Positions 22,595-34,615 of a stretch of 64,000 nucleotides of DNA are shown here, in pieces; the stretch's first letter is position 1, and each line of letters begins with the position of its first letter. Position numbers and translations under genes: made by a program. Source of the DNA: Acanthococcus lagerstroemiae (taxonomy: Eukaryota > Arthropoda > Insecta > Hemiptera > Eriococcidae); the NCBI GenBank assembly GCA_031841125.1, contig CM063114.1, positions 32,633,574-32,697,573 on the forward strand. Direction: 5' to 3'. The notes below the pieces were generated by a model. It saw only the letters and a list, made by a program, of their open reading frames with translations. It was not told the origin of the DNA and ran no database searches.

Positions 22595-23082
22595 CTATGG
22601 TGTCTATATTCCTGAAAAAAAGATCGAGGCGGTATTACCCCAACCTCATTGTCATCATCGACTCACTGATTCGCGTTAGGGTACAGCGCCGACTAGACTC
22701 TTCGTAACACTCGAAGCTTCAAACGATTTTACACGAAATTGATAAGCATACAAAATATACATACATGACTAATTTTATCTACATCATACGAAAACCCCCG
22801 CTTCACATATTTTGTAAAATGACTAAGTTTCCCAACCGGGGTGCTCATTCGCCATACACAGCGCTGAGATCGTAGCATGCGAGCTGACCAAGAAAAAATT
22901 GAAAATCTCTCTTGAAAACTGACAGAAACTCCTCCTCAGTGCTTGCTTCTACTAAACTGAAACACGCACAAAACAGCCTCGGAATTGGGTTCTCGGTGCT
23001 CGGTGCCAGTCTCAGCTACAATTTGTTATAGCGGTCTCCACGGAACGGAAAGAAAATGGTTTTGCGAAGCGGGGGAGTTTTC
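22595..23082 (-). other. Probable 3' UTR / downstream flank of odd-paired
   Basis: Directly follows the opa stop codon on the minus strand. No coding frame is seen. A minus-strand AATAAA occurs at about 22441, inside the right arm of the palindromic MITE. Whether it serves as the polyadenylation signal cannot be decided from sequence. Confidence 0.4.
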
Positions 23083-23415
23083 TCAGTACGCGGCTGTAGC
23101 CCCGTGGTGATGGCTGTGCATCAGATGGTGATGATGACTCAGGGCATGGTGGTGGTAGTCGAGGCTCGGAGGCGGAGGCATGCCCGAGGGCGGATTATAC
23201 CAATCCGGCAGATTGGTGGACGGCGGTGGCCCTGTGATACCCAAGGTCGTTATCGAATTCGGCGACTGAACGGTCGCTCCGGACGGAATACCACCGGCAT
23301 TGGTAACCTGAACCTGTTGATTGGCGTCTGCGACGTTCGTCGAACACGTCGACGAACTATTCGAATCCTCCGTATCATCGTAGCCAACCGGTGACGTTTT
23401 ACCATTAGTGTGTAC
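23083..23415 (-). CDS. opa: odd-paired (Zic family) terminal coding exon
   Basis: Last 110 codons of the Zic-family zinc-finger transcription factor odd-paired, a nuclear pair-rule and head/midgut regulator in insects. The exon follows a minus-strand acceptor (tttgcgcag at 23416) in phase 0. It begins with VH, supplying the second zinc-binding His of finger 5, whose other ligands are in the exon at 27451-27620. Then come a Ser/Thr-rich acidic stretch (GYDDTEDSNSSS), a Gly/Pro-rich linker, LPDWYNPPSG and a His-rich tail ending in SHHHGATAAY and TGA (23083-23085). The DWY box and His-rich tail ending in an AxAY-like tetrapeptide match what I know of insect odd-paired C-termini. It is shorter than the Drosophila tail. 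A long frame on the opposite strand (23056-23394) is a shadow of this exon. Confidence 0.9.
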   Translation of the reverse strand, partial: VHTNGKTSPVGYDDTEDSNSSSTCSTNVADANQQVQVTNAGGIPSGATVQSPNSITTLGITGPPPSTNLPDWYNPPSGMPPPPSLDYHHHALSHHHHLMHSHHHGATAAY

Positions 23416-24640
23416 CTGCGCAAAACCAGAAAACAAGGACTCGTTAAAAACTTGCAATTAGAAAAACTCGAATTCATTGGAATACACCGAAGGAGCTTCC
23501 GCTTTCTTGAAAATTAATTCGTAATTTCGTAGTCGTAACCACACGGAAGTTCTCCAGATTACCCCAAAATTAATTTAGGAAAAGAGTTGCGAACTTACCA
23601 TCGAGGTTTAAATCTCTCAGATTTCTTAATACGCTTCGGCGTCGAATTCTTTCTGCCACTCCCCCCCCCCTCCTTCCCCCACCATACTCCTAACCTCCGA
23701 TTCAAGAAAATAAGTCGAAAGAAAGGAATGGAATCCGCGAGGCTTCATTCGAATCGATTTAGCCAATTCACGAATTTAGTCTTCGTAGTAAAGTACCCGT
23801 AACATCTACACTGTAAATTATCTTTATTAGCTTTCTTTTCTGTTCCATTAATTTCTTTCTCCTTTGATGCTGAACATTAGCTCAGAAATGACTATTCCGC
23901 GAATTTCTTGCCCCAGTGTTTATACGAAATACTACGAGTAATGAATTATGAATACATATTATGGGTGTGATCGCATGTATTCGGGGTGACAGTTGTTGTC
24001 GAGTACATGTAGAAAAAGGGGGAAGTGAGTTTTCATTTTGAATGTTGTAGGGTGCGGTGCCTTTCAGGAAATTTGTGTGGGTGTTCGAGTCAAGCCCACA
24101 GCGCTATTGTTTTATGAAACGATTACAATATCGACGCTTTCGTCGTAAGTAACAGTGCAAGAACATTAAATCAAGGTGTCTGCAAGAATGGGAAAATATA
24201 AATTCCTGACTTTTTCCAAACTTTTTCTTTATCTTCTTCAAACCTTTACAGTATCTAGACAGTATATATGTATTTATGTTTATATTACTAGACGCTATAT
24301 GGTTAAAATAAACTGAAATTTGAAGTTGATTTTTGGGTGAAAACATTAGGAAGGTGTTCACAGATATACATATACAGGGTATTCCGGGAAGATTTCAAAA
24401 ATTGTCCATTTGCTAAACTCCAAAATTTAAAAAAAATAACTTATTCCATCTTAGAGGGGATTATTATTTTTCTATTTACAAGGTGTCTACAGGTTTGGAA
24501 AATTTGGAAAGTTTGGAAAAGTCAGGAAGTTTGTAAGTAGTCAGGAAATTCAACAATATTTTTAAGAAGTTTGGAAAAAAAAACAAAGAATGAACTCACG
24601 GAAAATTATTTTCGTCGTTTAATTTTACTTCAGCACTCTA

Positions 24641-26653
24641 CAGGGTGTTCCGGGAGTGGACGATAAAACTTCGCCTGGTTATACACCAGACTTAGTACAT
24701 CGATGTTATAAGGGTTGCATCGCTCCGCAACTTGAAGGCGCTGCGGTGTTGAAAAATAAATTTCAATTTTCGTGTATCGAAAAATCGAATAAAATATGAT
24801 GAATTTTGGTTTATTAAAATTCTGAGTTAAGAGATAACCTATCATATTTGGTATCAAATTAAAGAAAATATCCTAGCGGACAAATTAAGACTATAACGAA
24901 CAATTTTTATTCATCTGGGACCAAGTAAAATGAAAAAGAAGTGATGAAAAAAAGAAATAAAAAATTGACGCAAAACGCTGTTTTTTATTGTAATTTGAGA
25001 AACTGGCCAATCAACACCATGATATTTTAAGCTAAACAATAGCAGAAGGTTGCGCTCTTTCAAAACAGCTCAGTACTTCTGATCTCTAAGTCACGTCGTT
25101 TTAGAGTTATTTCCAAAGAAAGAAATTAGGATTTCGAAAATTTCATCCAAAAATTGAACGAAATGTAAAACATTTCAATTTATTAAAATTTAGAATCCAG
25201 AGAAAATACTTCAAATTTGGTATCAATTTAAAGAGGAGATTTCCGCGGACAAATTCAGAGTTTTCGTTCGTTAGGAATCAAGAAAAATGAAAAAGAAGCG
25301 ATAATACAGCCTGTTTCTACACGGATGCAAATGACTTTTGAAAAAAATAAATACAAAAATTATGATTATCATGTATTTATGGGTATGACAAAATTATTAC
25401 GATGTCTTCGAATTGGCTCCCAGGGTTAGAGCACCTGGGAACATCCGAGTACTGACATCCGCCATTTTGAGTCGTTTGGTGCCCGACGACTCACAGTTCA
25501 CTACGCGGGACGTTCCGCCTTCCTTTGGTATATCGAATTGTGAATCATCGGGCACCAAGCGACTCAAAATGGCGGATGTCAGTACTCGAGTGTTTCCAGG
25601 TGCTCTACCAGGGTGAAGCCTCTACCTATTAGCTGTGTGGCCACTCGTCAAAATTCCCTTTTCGATTTTTCACAAACGTTCACATCTTCATTTGCGTTTA
25701 CTTTAAAAGCATACTTATTGGGCAGCGCATTACATCAGTTTTTTTTCTTCTTTTTTTTTCTCCTAAATTGCTAAGGAAAGAAAATGTAACACATGTAGAT
25801 GCGACAAATTTCAGAGAAACTGGGAAGATCGCAATTGTGCGTTATTTGAAGGATGAGCCGCATGAGCAGGATTGAGAAAGTTTTGGTCACTGAAAATAAA
25901 GCTAACATAGGCTGTAAGCTGTGGTCCAAATGCAAAATTATTTTTTCCATCATTTTAAAATGTTACGTTGAAAATTCATTGTTTTCATCACTTTGTCGAC
26001 TTCTTACAATTTAGGAGAATAGCTCATTACAGTCCTAATTTACTCGGTAGAATCTTCTCTTCAATTAGAAATTAGATTTTGTGAATTTATTTCATTTCTA
26101 GAGATTTTATAAAAGAAAATGTACATTGGTTTTACTTTGTTAAAATCAGGTGATGGAAATTCAGCCTTTTATTTTCTTTGCGAAGAACTCTAAAACGAAG
26201 CGACTTAGAGACTAGAAGTACTGAGCTGTTTTGAAAGACCGCAATCTTCTGCTATTGTTCAGCCTAAAATATCATGGTGTTGATAGGTCAGTTTCTCAAA
26301 TTACAATAAAAAACAGTGTTTCGAGTCAATTTTTAATTTTTTTTTTCCATCACTTCTTTTTTATTTTTCTTGGTCCCAGATGAACAAAAAGTGTTCGCTA
26401 TAGTCTCAATTTATCCGCTAGGATCGCTTCTTTAATTTGTTACCAAATATGGTAAGTTATATCTTAATTCAGAATTTTAATAAACCAAAATTCATCATAT
26501 TTTATTCGACTTTTCGATACAAGAAAATTGAATTTTAATTTTCAACGCCGCAGCGCCTTTAAGTTACGGAGCGATGCAACCCTTATAACGTCAATGTACT
26601 AAGTCTGGTGTATAACCAGGCGAAGTTTTATCGTCCACTCCCGGAACACCCTG
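24641..26653. mobile_element. Long-TIR non-autonomous element, CAGGGTGTTCC ends, TA target
   Basis: Both ends read CAGGGTGTTCCGGGAGTGGA inward, flanked by TA on each side (24639-24640 and 26654-26655). Inverted arms run about 490 bp (24641-25130 and 26173-26653) and are roughly nine-tenths identical by eye. The arms contain internally repeated modules: the phrase tttggtatcaa(a/t)ttaaag with following ggacaaatt occurs near 24855 and again near 25215. There is no transposase ORF. The unique core holds the hAT-type MITE at 25427-25607. The TA duplication and CAGGGTG ends suggest a Tc1/mariner-related origin, supported by the element at 50275. Confidence 0.8.
25427..25607. mobile_element. Palindromic MITE, TAGAGCACCTGG ends, 7 bp duplication
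   Basis: Arms of about 70 bp begin TAGAGCACCTGG and share GAGTACTGACATCCGCCATT on both strands. The flanks are CCAGGGT at 25420-25426 and 25608-25614, a perfect 7 bp repeat, possibly an 8 bp hAT site with one base lost. At 181 bp it has no coding capacity. It is nested in the centre of the long-TIR element within the opa intron. Confidence 0.85.
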
Positions 26654-27450
26654 TAGAGTGCTGAAGTAAAATTAAACGACGAAAATAATTTTCCGTGAGT
26701 TCATTCTTTGTTTTTTTTTTCCAAACTTCTTAAAAATATTGTTGAATTTCCTGACTACTTACAAACTTCCTGACTTTTCCAAACTTTCCAAATTTTCCAA
26801 ACCTGTAGACACCTTGTAAATAGAAAAATAATAATCCCCTCTAAGATGGAATAAGTTATTTTTTTTAAATTTTGGAGTTTAGCAAATGGACAATTTTTGA
26901 AATCTTCGAATGGGTGCTCAGCCAATGAAACTCTAACAGGAAATCGATCATCGATAAAAATCACGAAGACTAGCGGCGGGTTTCATCCCTCTGTCATACT
27001 GCGACAGGAAATCCTCGCTGATACGGCCACCAGATCACAAAATAGACACGAATGTGTAGAAATACCAAAGTAAATGAAAAAAATATTTGTGGGATAAACG
27101 GCTGTCCACTAGCGAAGAAGTAGTAATGGGATGGGCTAGAAATAGATATACTCACCGAAATAATCATTGACTTCGAGTTAGCCTGTCCAAAAATTCCCCA
27201 CTGTCCGAAAGAAAGGGACCCAGGGCATTTAGTAACAAAAAATTTCTCGGATTTACTATCGCACCTGGAGAGTGCATTATTCGGAGGAGGAAGAGGAAAG
27301 GGGGAAAAATGTAGACAGTAGGCAAACTTACAAAGATGACCATAGATGAAGTTGCCTATATGTCAGATTCAAGGGAAAATACTGGCGACACAACTTTTAT
27401 ACAGATTACAACTTAATCGTTACACTTCATCACTTGACAATTTTGCTTAC

Positions 27451-27620
27451 CTTCATATGTTTCCTTAAAGAACTAGGGTGGGTATATGATTTTTCACAGC
27501 CATTTACTCTACAATTGTACGGTTTATCCGAAGTATGTACGTGAGAATGTTTTTTTCTGTCCGAACTATTGGCGAACCTTCGTTCACAACCGGCATATTC
27601 GCATCGAAAGGGTTTCTCTC
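27451..27620 (-). CDS. opa: odd-paired (Zic family) exon with zinc fingers 4 and 5
   Basis: Minus-strand internal exon of 170 nt between acceptor ttctgtttcag and donor GTAAGC. It enters in phase 1 (GA completes a Gly codon) and leaves in phase 0. Finger 4 is C-x4-C-x12-H-x3-H with the Zic signature [16 protein letters not shown]; the linker is TSDKPY. Finger 5 has C-x4-C and [12 protein letters not shown], with its last His in the next exon. The ANSSDRKKH and [11 protein letters not shown] strings are diagnostic of Zic/odd-paired; no other zinc-finger family that I know combines them. Fingers 1-3 must come from an upstream exon at higher coordinates. I found none up to 64000, so it probably lies outside the window. 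Confidence 0.96.
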
Positions 27621-30600
27621 CTGAAACAGAAAATGCGCCAGAAAATCAGTTATCAAATATCGACGAATTTAATTCGATGACACGTTGTTATATAACATCT
27701 GTAATTGATAATTTTATTTTTAATTTCAACTACATAACTTTTACCAGCAGCTGACGGAACTTTTCAAATCGCGAGACAATTATTGCCCTGTCACTGTAAA
27801 ATCGGAACGACTGAGAATAAAAAAAGTAACATCGGAAAGAATCGACCAAGTGGACGAGAAAAGAGGAAGAAAGAAACGTGTTTCTTGAAATCAAACTCGT
27901 GTTATAATGAACTGTCTACTTTTCGAATATTTGAAAATAAAGTGACTTTTTATTTCAAGCGTACGCATAATGTAAAAATGATAACCGATCGAGCAAGCTC
28001 TTGTAGATGTTTTCAGGTACTATGACTGCTGTAGTTCCATACAGTTGAGCTCGTATACTACGACTTGACGTGTTTAAAATAAAGTGGATAAAAAAATAAA
28101 ATAAAATAAAAAAAGCGAACACATTTAACCGCGTGTAAAGGGCGTAAAAATAGGGCGAGGCGGGAGGAAAATGTTTTTATTCAAATCGATGCGAAGGCAA
28201 TCAGAAGGTGTTGTCTGTCTGCGTGCGTTTGATAAGTTGTTCATTTTGTGACAATGTACTCGTGGAATTCGAATTTCGTCGAGCCTCGTTCACCAAAATA
28301 CTCGAGCGAGAGCTTTCATAAACAAAATCTAAAGGGTTTATCGAATAACGATTTAATGTTTCTTCACCGCCACTCAACTCACAAACTCAGATTGCTGTAC
28401 GAGATGTGAAACAAGGCGACATGCGACCAAAAAGGATCTTCAAATCGACTGATGTAGTTTTTTCAGAACACATCGGCACTCTCTACCCTCCAAGGGGAGC
28501 GAATTACGTCAAATAGAAAGCTACGTTCGAAAAACGAGTTCATATCACATGCAATTTAAATCTGCAAGAAGTTGGAAAATTTCCTCCTGCGCCTCACACA
28601 GTGGGTCAAAAGACACGTTGGAATAAATAAAATCGATTAGAATCAAGAATATCGAACACCAACCTATCGTTACGCGTTTTATTGGCTTAGCCCCTAGCAT
28701 CGAGAATACTTATTATATTAGATTTTCGATTGAGCTCTGATTTGGGCCCTAAAAATACAAGTTTCTTAATAAAACCGACAATTTCTTCATTATGTGGCAT
28801 GGAAACCCGTGAATACGCTTCAAAATTCGACGTCACGGAGTTCCGCAGGCATTAGTACGTCCTCTCCTCTCTCTTTTCCCACAACCCGCTTTTCCACCTT
28901 TCCTCTCTGTCCATCTAGCGATTTCTCTGTGCTCCACATACAAACGTTTATCTTCCTGCATGAAAACTCTTGCAGTTTTCCTCCCTCTACCCCTCCCGCA
29001 CTGCTGGTATCGGCAGCTAATTGCAATCGAGGCCGTGTACTGTTAGTGAATCTGTCTTTGGACAGCGAACGTCTTTTTTTACACTTTTTTTTCTCTAAGA
29101 CAGAGCTTTTCTGGTCGTTTTGATTTTCATTTTTTTGACTTATTTTTTTACGTTTTTAAGAGTGTTCTGGGTGTGGATCTTTTTCCCACCCGACACCGCG
29201 ACCTCGAGTGTAATTTGGGTGCGATTTTCCGCGACCTACCGAGCTCCGCGACTTTTCTTTTTTCTTCAACCCGGGACCTGACCGCGTGTTCGCGAACTTT
29301 CTCGTGCGGCTCTTTTAGCCGCAGTTTCGTGACCGCCACCGCGTCCGTGGAGTTTTTTGGTTTCTTTATAAATAAATGTCTGTCCGCGATGTGTAACCTG
29401 CGTTATTCTTTTTTCTTTTTGAGGTGCACCGCGTGAACGACATGAGGTCGTAAGTACCTTTTTGTAAGAGAGAATGTAAGGGACCATGGCTTAGAGAGAG
29501 AGATGCTTTAATTTTCTTTTTACTTTTCTTGCTTCTGGCCCCGGAACTATAGAATATTCAACATGTGATCTGGATAACCGCCTTCCAAAGCCCTGGCACC
29601 TCCCACTCCCTGGGTGAGTCTCGTACGAGCTAGTCGTGGCTTTTCCCAGGCCCTTTCGGATGCCTGCATTTTTTGAGCGTTGACGCCGATTTTCTGACTT
29701 AAGCACGTACCCGCTGATAAACGGAAGGTATCAGCAGTACAATGTACACATGTTTATACCTTGGTTTTTCTTGGTTGGTCGTTCATAAAAATGCCACAAT
29801 TATTACAAAGATTCGAAGTTTTCGTTTTGCACCTGGTTCAATACAGGGTCACAAAAATATAAGATTTGTTTAACCAGCGATCATCTTCTCTGTTCTTGAC
29901 TGACCATGAATGAGGTCATGTTGGAGCAGCCAAGTAAATCTCCGAGTGGTACACAAGAGTGTCTTATTCTAAAACCAAAATTAGTTTTTCATTCGTTAAA
30001 GAAGTCAGATATTCGGTTCGACTGTTTTTCACGATCAGAAGTCAGGGCCGATGCGAAGGAGCCGACATCACCCCAGCATTCGGAAAATTATATTCTAAAG
30101 TGGGGAAATTCTGGCTCCTAGTCGGAAAAATTGGAAAGACAGAGAGTTTTTTTTTGCCTGTTATAGGATATTTGTAAAATTTTAGTTACCATTTAACAAA
30201 TTTCTGTAATCTAATTAGAAAATTAGGAACATTAAGACTACGTGTAGCTTCTTCGTGTCCTAGTAAACTAAAATTTTATTCGGGATTTTAGGTGTCCGTA
30301 CCTCCTTTCCCCTCTTTGCCAGACCATATTCTTCGTGCGGGTCCTGTCTACACTTCTCAACAGGGAATCAGTATCCCTCGAAAGTTTTCCCAAAATTACA
30401 ATATTAAAAAGTCGATTTCCAAATCTTAATGGACAATTAAAACACATAATAACCTAATCATAAGCAGTGAGAAAAACAGCTTTTCGAGTTTCACATGAAA
30501 ATTAATTATTTTCAGCTAAATATACGAGAAGCTAGGCCCCCTTCCGTATTTGCCACCCTGGACATAACTTCGAATTTTTGCCCAATTATGATATTCTGCA

Positions 30601-33600
30601 GCAAGAATACTTGTTCTAAAGTTGGTCTTGAATTTTCATTCTAAATTATTTATAGCGAAAACAATCAAAAATTTTCAATCAAGAAGATCCGTAGTCCAAA
30701 AATATAAATTTTCCACGAACTGAAAAAACAAAAATTTTAATTCATTTCTTTGGATTCGTTTTTCAACAAAATTCGCAGGTGTGTATACACGAGAGAAGCA
30801 AGGTAAGCAATCTCCCCTAGAAATTAAAACTGAAAATGCTTAAGAGCTGACAAAGTTTTAGGAATTTTCAAACAAGCCAGCTCGAGTCTGAATGAGTCTT
30901 ATAACACACGTTCTAAGTGAGTATGAAAGAGTTTCAAAAGTTGTAAATGAGTTTTTGAAAAGTCGTTCCGAGTTTTGAATAGATTCAGAAAAGTCTTAGC
31001 GAGACTTGAACAAGTTCTTAAGAGTCATAACTGAATCTTAAAAAGAAGTACCTATGTAGAAAGCCTCCGAGAGTTCTAAAAAGTAATGTGACTAAATCTT
31101 ACAGAGTCTTAATCTAGTCTGAGTGAGCAGGAAAAGTATTTCGCAAATCTGGCGTCATAGAGTCTCAAACAATTTTAGAAACGCCTGAGAGCAGATCCTC
31201 TGAATGTTCGGATGAACCTGAGAACACGTCTGCTTGTTTATTTCACGCGGTATGGAAGAATTTTTGTAAGTTTTAAAGTCTTAATAAAGTTTGGAAGAAT
31301 TAACAGAGTTTGAAACGAGTTTTGAATAGTCAGCAAGCCTTAAACAAGAGCCTTAAGAAATCTTTGAGAGTTAGTTCTAATTATGTATTCTGGAAAAGTT
31401 ACACAAAAAGTTGTAAGCGAGTTTTGTTTTATCTTACCGAAGGAACACCATAAAGTGATACTGGTAGGGAGAGAGAAGAGGGACTTGGGATTTTCATTCT
31501 CAGCGTCAATAATGGAAAACAATCGATAGTTCAGATTGTTCAATGAAGTATTCTCTCAGCATCTGCACCATTTTGGGGGCAAAAAATAATGATCCGAAGA
31601 AGACGGGAAGAGACAAAACGATTCACTTCTCCGGCATTTTGAGTTGCTCTTATCAGGATTGTTTCCCGGATTCGCCACTGCTTCTGATTTTAATTCTCTG
31701 TGAAACTGAATGCACCAAACTCATTCGCAGGTTCGCGTATACCTTTTCAACAGCATCGGGTTTTCCATTCGCGTTACACGTGGTTCTCAATTTTTCGCAC
31801 AATAAGACTAAATACGACGGAAACTTAATTTCTGAAAATGTGTGTCTCTTTGAAACACAGAAGAAAATCACTGAAACGCCCGGAATTTTCGAACTCCAAA
31901 AGTTCAGCTACTTCAAAGAGACCGCAATTTATGAAACATAACTTCTATCTCATCTTGCCTAGATTGAGGCAGCCAGGATGACGTTTCTGAACTTACATAC
32001 ATCTGAGGGAAGTCGCGGTGAGAGTGGAGTATTTGTCCATTAAATTCGGAGAAAATACATTATTTTACAGGATTCATGTCTCTTCGCATAAAAAATTGAT
32101 TGACTCCTCTGGAGTTTGTGTTGCCGCCTCCTTGGTAATAGTCTACCGGCGTTCCTGGTTGCATCAAACACAAGAAGTTGAATGCGCGCCATTTTCCGTA
32201 GTATGATTGTGGCCTAGGATAGCGGATCTATGTGCTCTTGCTGGATCTCTATTCATACTTCTGAGCATCGATCGATTCCACGAGGAACAAATTCGGGAAT
32301 TGATGACGTACCGAAGTAGCACGCTATCACTCACCGTCATTCGATTAGTCAAGTTAGATAGGTATTGCGTTTATGTATCGATCGTTCGTCCTTTCTTTTT
32401 CTCTTCATTCTGCGGGTTATAGTATCTCCGCTTCCTCGGCCTTCCAGCGGGCATCTGCATACTTTCTTGCAAACCTTCTATCTGGTGGCATCTTCGGTTT
32501 TTCGGCACCAAAGATTCGAAGAAATCATTTGGCGTCGAATATTTCGAAAGTTTGCTTCATTCCGAGTGGTGCTAGAAGTGTGACGACGCCGCCACGAGAT
32601 TGGTTTCAGTTTCCAATCGCCAATCGGCTGGTAGCAGAAATTCAAGCGGTACGGGTTTCTGCTCCGCCTCCATATTGCATCGATCTCGTACAATCCGAAG
32701 TGAAGTCTTTCTCTTCTTCTCATTCGCATTCGACGTACACTTCCCGTTCACATTTTAAAAAATGCCAAACACGTCGAGTTCGTGTAATTGGCCTGACAAT
32801 GTTGTAATAAATTCAAAGATTTTGTGCACATTCACCGTGTGCAGCTCACGGTATATAAGGCAAACACTTATTCGGATGCTGGATACTCTCGCAGTGGTCG
32901 CATATTATTCTCGTATATTAACGGCGACTGCTTTTTTTTTTTCGCTCGGTATGCTGTCGAGAAGTCGTCAATGTGTTCGCCGTTCGTTGTCAGCGTATGC
33001 ATGATATATCGTCTGTGATAAAACGGCGGTATACCCCTTCGGTTTGCAGTCCCAGCACCGGCAACTCCACGTTGAGAAACACCGTACCTTCGCACGACAC
33101 CGACTATGTACCCGCGCCACGCCACGCCGCCTCACTCTGCGCTTTACTACTCTACTCTCTTTGCTCTGCTCTGCTTTACTCTACCTTCGAGTTTCGCATT
33201 CCCACGAACAAATTATTTCATTTCACCCGACCGACGACGACGGTATTTCATTTGAGTATATTTTATACCTAATCGTTTCCAGCTTATTTACTCGTACATC
33301 GATCGCGTGGTAACGTATCGACCGCAAGTCGAACATTCTCGAGTTGACTGCCACTTAAATACTTGTACCTCGATAAGTCATTTTATACAAAGATCGAGCC
33401 AGTTATCTGACCAAAAGTCGCACATTGTCGACCACACAAAATTACTTCGATACGAAAAGAAATATTCTAAATTTTCGAAACGTAAGCTTCCCAACAACAT
33501 TGTTACCCAAAATAAAGTCTATTCAGTCTGATGAAAAATTGAAACGGGTCGCTAAAAAAATTCGAGTTAATCGACCCTTCTTTGCAGGGCTGCCAACTTG

Positions 33601-34256
33601 CTAGTTTTTATATCTTTCCATCTGCCGGTTGATTTGCCAACCGGAAATGTGAACTGCCGGGTTTTCAGCGAATACGTTTAAAAGTTGAAAATTTTTCGTT
33701 TTTCGTATAGAACATGAGCTTTTTGTAAAATTAACATCGAAACTCAGATTTCATCATCTGGAATTAGATAAACAAGAATTAAGAGAATTTAAAGAAAAGA
33801 AATCCAACGAACTGTAGTTTCAGGCCACTTCCTCTATGATAAGCCCACAAGCAACAATTTTTATAAATTGGTCGATTTTGAAAAATCAGTCTCTTTACAG
33901 AAGTTGTCGGCCTTGTCCACAGCCCTAGTTGACAGCTCTGCGAAGGGAGAATGACGAGACAATAAAACTAAGAATTGATACTAAGTCACATTCTTTGCAG
34001 CTAAGCGAGCAACAGTTTTTTTTATTAGAAACTCGAAGAAAATTTGGCTTTTAAAAACCAATGCAGTAAAGATTGGTTGACCAAAGAATTCAAAATCTAA
34101 TTACAATAAATGACACAGACACACACAATTCAATTTAATATTGGTGTTTTGGAACGAAAAGGTACGAACGAGTTTCGCGGAGCTTTCTTTTTGAACCGAT
34201 TCACCTTTAGAAGAACACTGTGACAATCTGCACGAATGCACATATATTAAGCAGAG
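27621..34256. other. Upstream odd-paired intron or flank; no recognised exon
   Basis: No zinc-finger 1-3 coding segment is found on the minus strand. The 28860-29500 part is pyrimidine-rich and CpG-containing, ending in a possible plus-strand donor (gtcgtaagtac near 29450). The 32000-33320 part is also CpG-richer with overlapping frames on both strands. Either could be regulatory or an unrelated 5' exon; the sequence does not decide. Because opa appears to continue to the right, all of it may be intronic. Confidence 0.45.
30880..31380. repeat. Degenerate short-period repeat (GAGTCTTAA-like), locus 2
   Basis: Recurring phrases include gagtctgaatgagtcttat, aagtcttagcgagacttgaa, cttaagagtcat, gaatcttaaaaag, agagtcttaatctagtctg and taaagtcttaataaag. 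The loose spacing is 10-20 bp. Confidence 0.5.
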
Positions 34257-34615
34257 ACTGAAAGCTAGCCGAAAGCTGAAAGTTAAAAGCCGAAAGCTGA
34301 TGTTTTTTCTAGAAGCTAAAAGCTAAAAGCTGAAGGTCAGAAAGAATGAAGAGGGCAAAAGCTAAAAGCGAAAGTTTTATTTTTTCAGCTTTTTGAAAAG
34401 ATCTGTGAATGTCTGTGAATCTGTGATTATTTAGATGTTTGGGACTGAAAGGGGACATTGGAAGCTGAAAGTTGAAAGCTAAAAGTTAAAAGCCAAAGAA
34501 TTTCTTGAAAGCTTAAAGCTAGAAGCTGAAGGTTAGAAAGAATTGAGAAGTTAAAAGCCGAAAGTGAAATCTGTATTATTAAAACTGGAAGCCGATAGCT
34601 GAAAGTTAAAGTTTT
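34257..34615 (+). repeat. Heptamer array (AAAGCTR) with a 196 bp higher-order repeat
   Basis: Variants of the heptamer aaagctg/aaagcta/aaagccg follow one another in phase over two blocks (34257-34380 and 34455-34615). The longer phrase ctgaaggt(c/t)agaaag occurs at 34330 and 34526, showing a 196 bp higher-order duplication including non-heptamer sequence between blocks. Confidence 0.85.

Larger units (their letters stand above)
24388..26907. mobile_element. Composite palindrome: outer arms around a long-TIR element
   Basis: Outer arms 24388-24640 and 26654-26907 are inverted copies that differ, as far as I can see, only by a base in an A run. They enclose the element at 24641-26653. The left arm is preceded by a CAGGGTATTCCGG end (24375-24387) next to TA, but the right arm stops at 26907 without it. 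So either the right terminus is truncated or the left terminus is an unrelated adjacent end. A segment beginning aaggtgtctaca within the arm is related to one at about 24175. No coding sequence is seen. Confidence 0.75.
23416..27450 (-). other. odd-paired intron (zinc-finger exon to terminal exon)
   Basis: Minus-strand intron with donor GTAAGC (27445-27450) and acceptor tttgcgcag (ending at 23416), phase 0, 4035 bp. More than half of it is the nested palindromic element at 24388-26907. Near 23661 there is a C10 run. Segments 23460-24370 and 26910-27450 show no recognised feature. Confidence 0.85.

Noticed and set aside
23056..23394. 112-codon plus-strand frame
   Set aside because: It is the antisense shadow of the odd-paired terminal exon, rich in Arg because it reads the complement of His/Pro/Ser codons.
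24375..24387. CAGGGTATTCCGG read as the true left terminus of the outer palindrome
   Set aside because: Kept only as a possibility: the right arm ends at 26907 without the matching 13 bp, so the terminus cannot be confirmed from this copy.
28794..29460. Pyrimidine-rich region followed by a donor-like gtcgtaagtac; possible 5' exon
   Set aside because: Only one splice-like site, with no paired acceptor, no conserved protein and no known promoter motif. Not enough to call a gene.
32373..32807. 144-codon plus-strand frame in a CpG-richer region
   Set aside because: Overlapped by other frames on both strands and without motif. A minus-strand search for odd-paired zinc fingers 1-3 was negative here.
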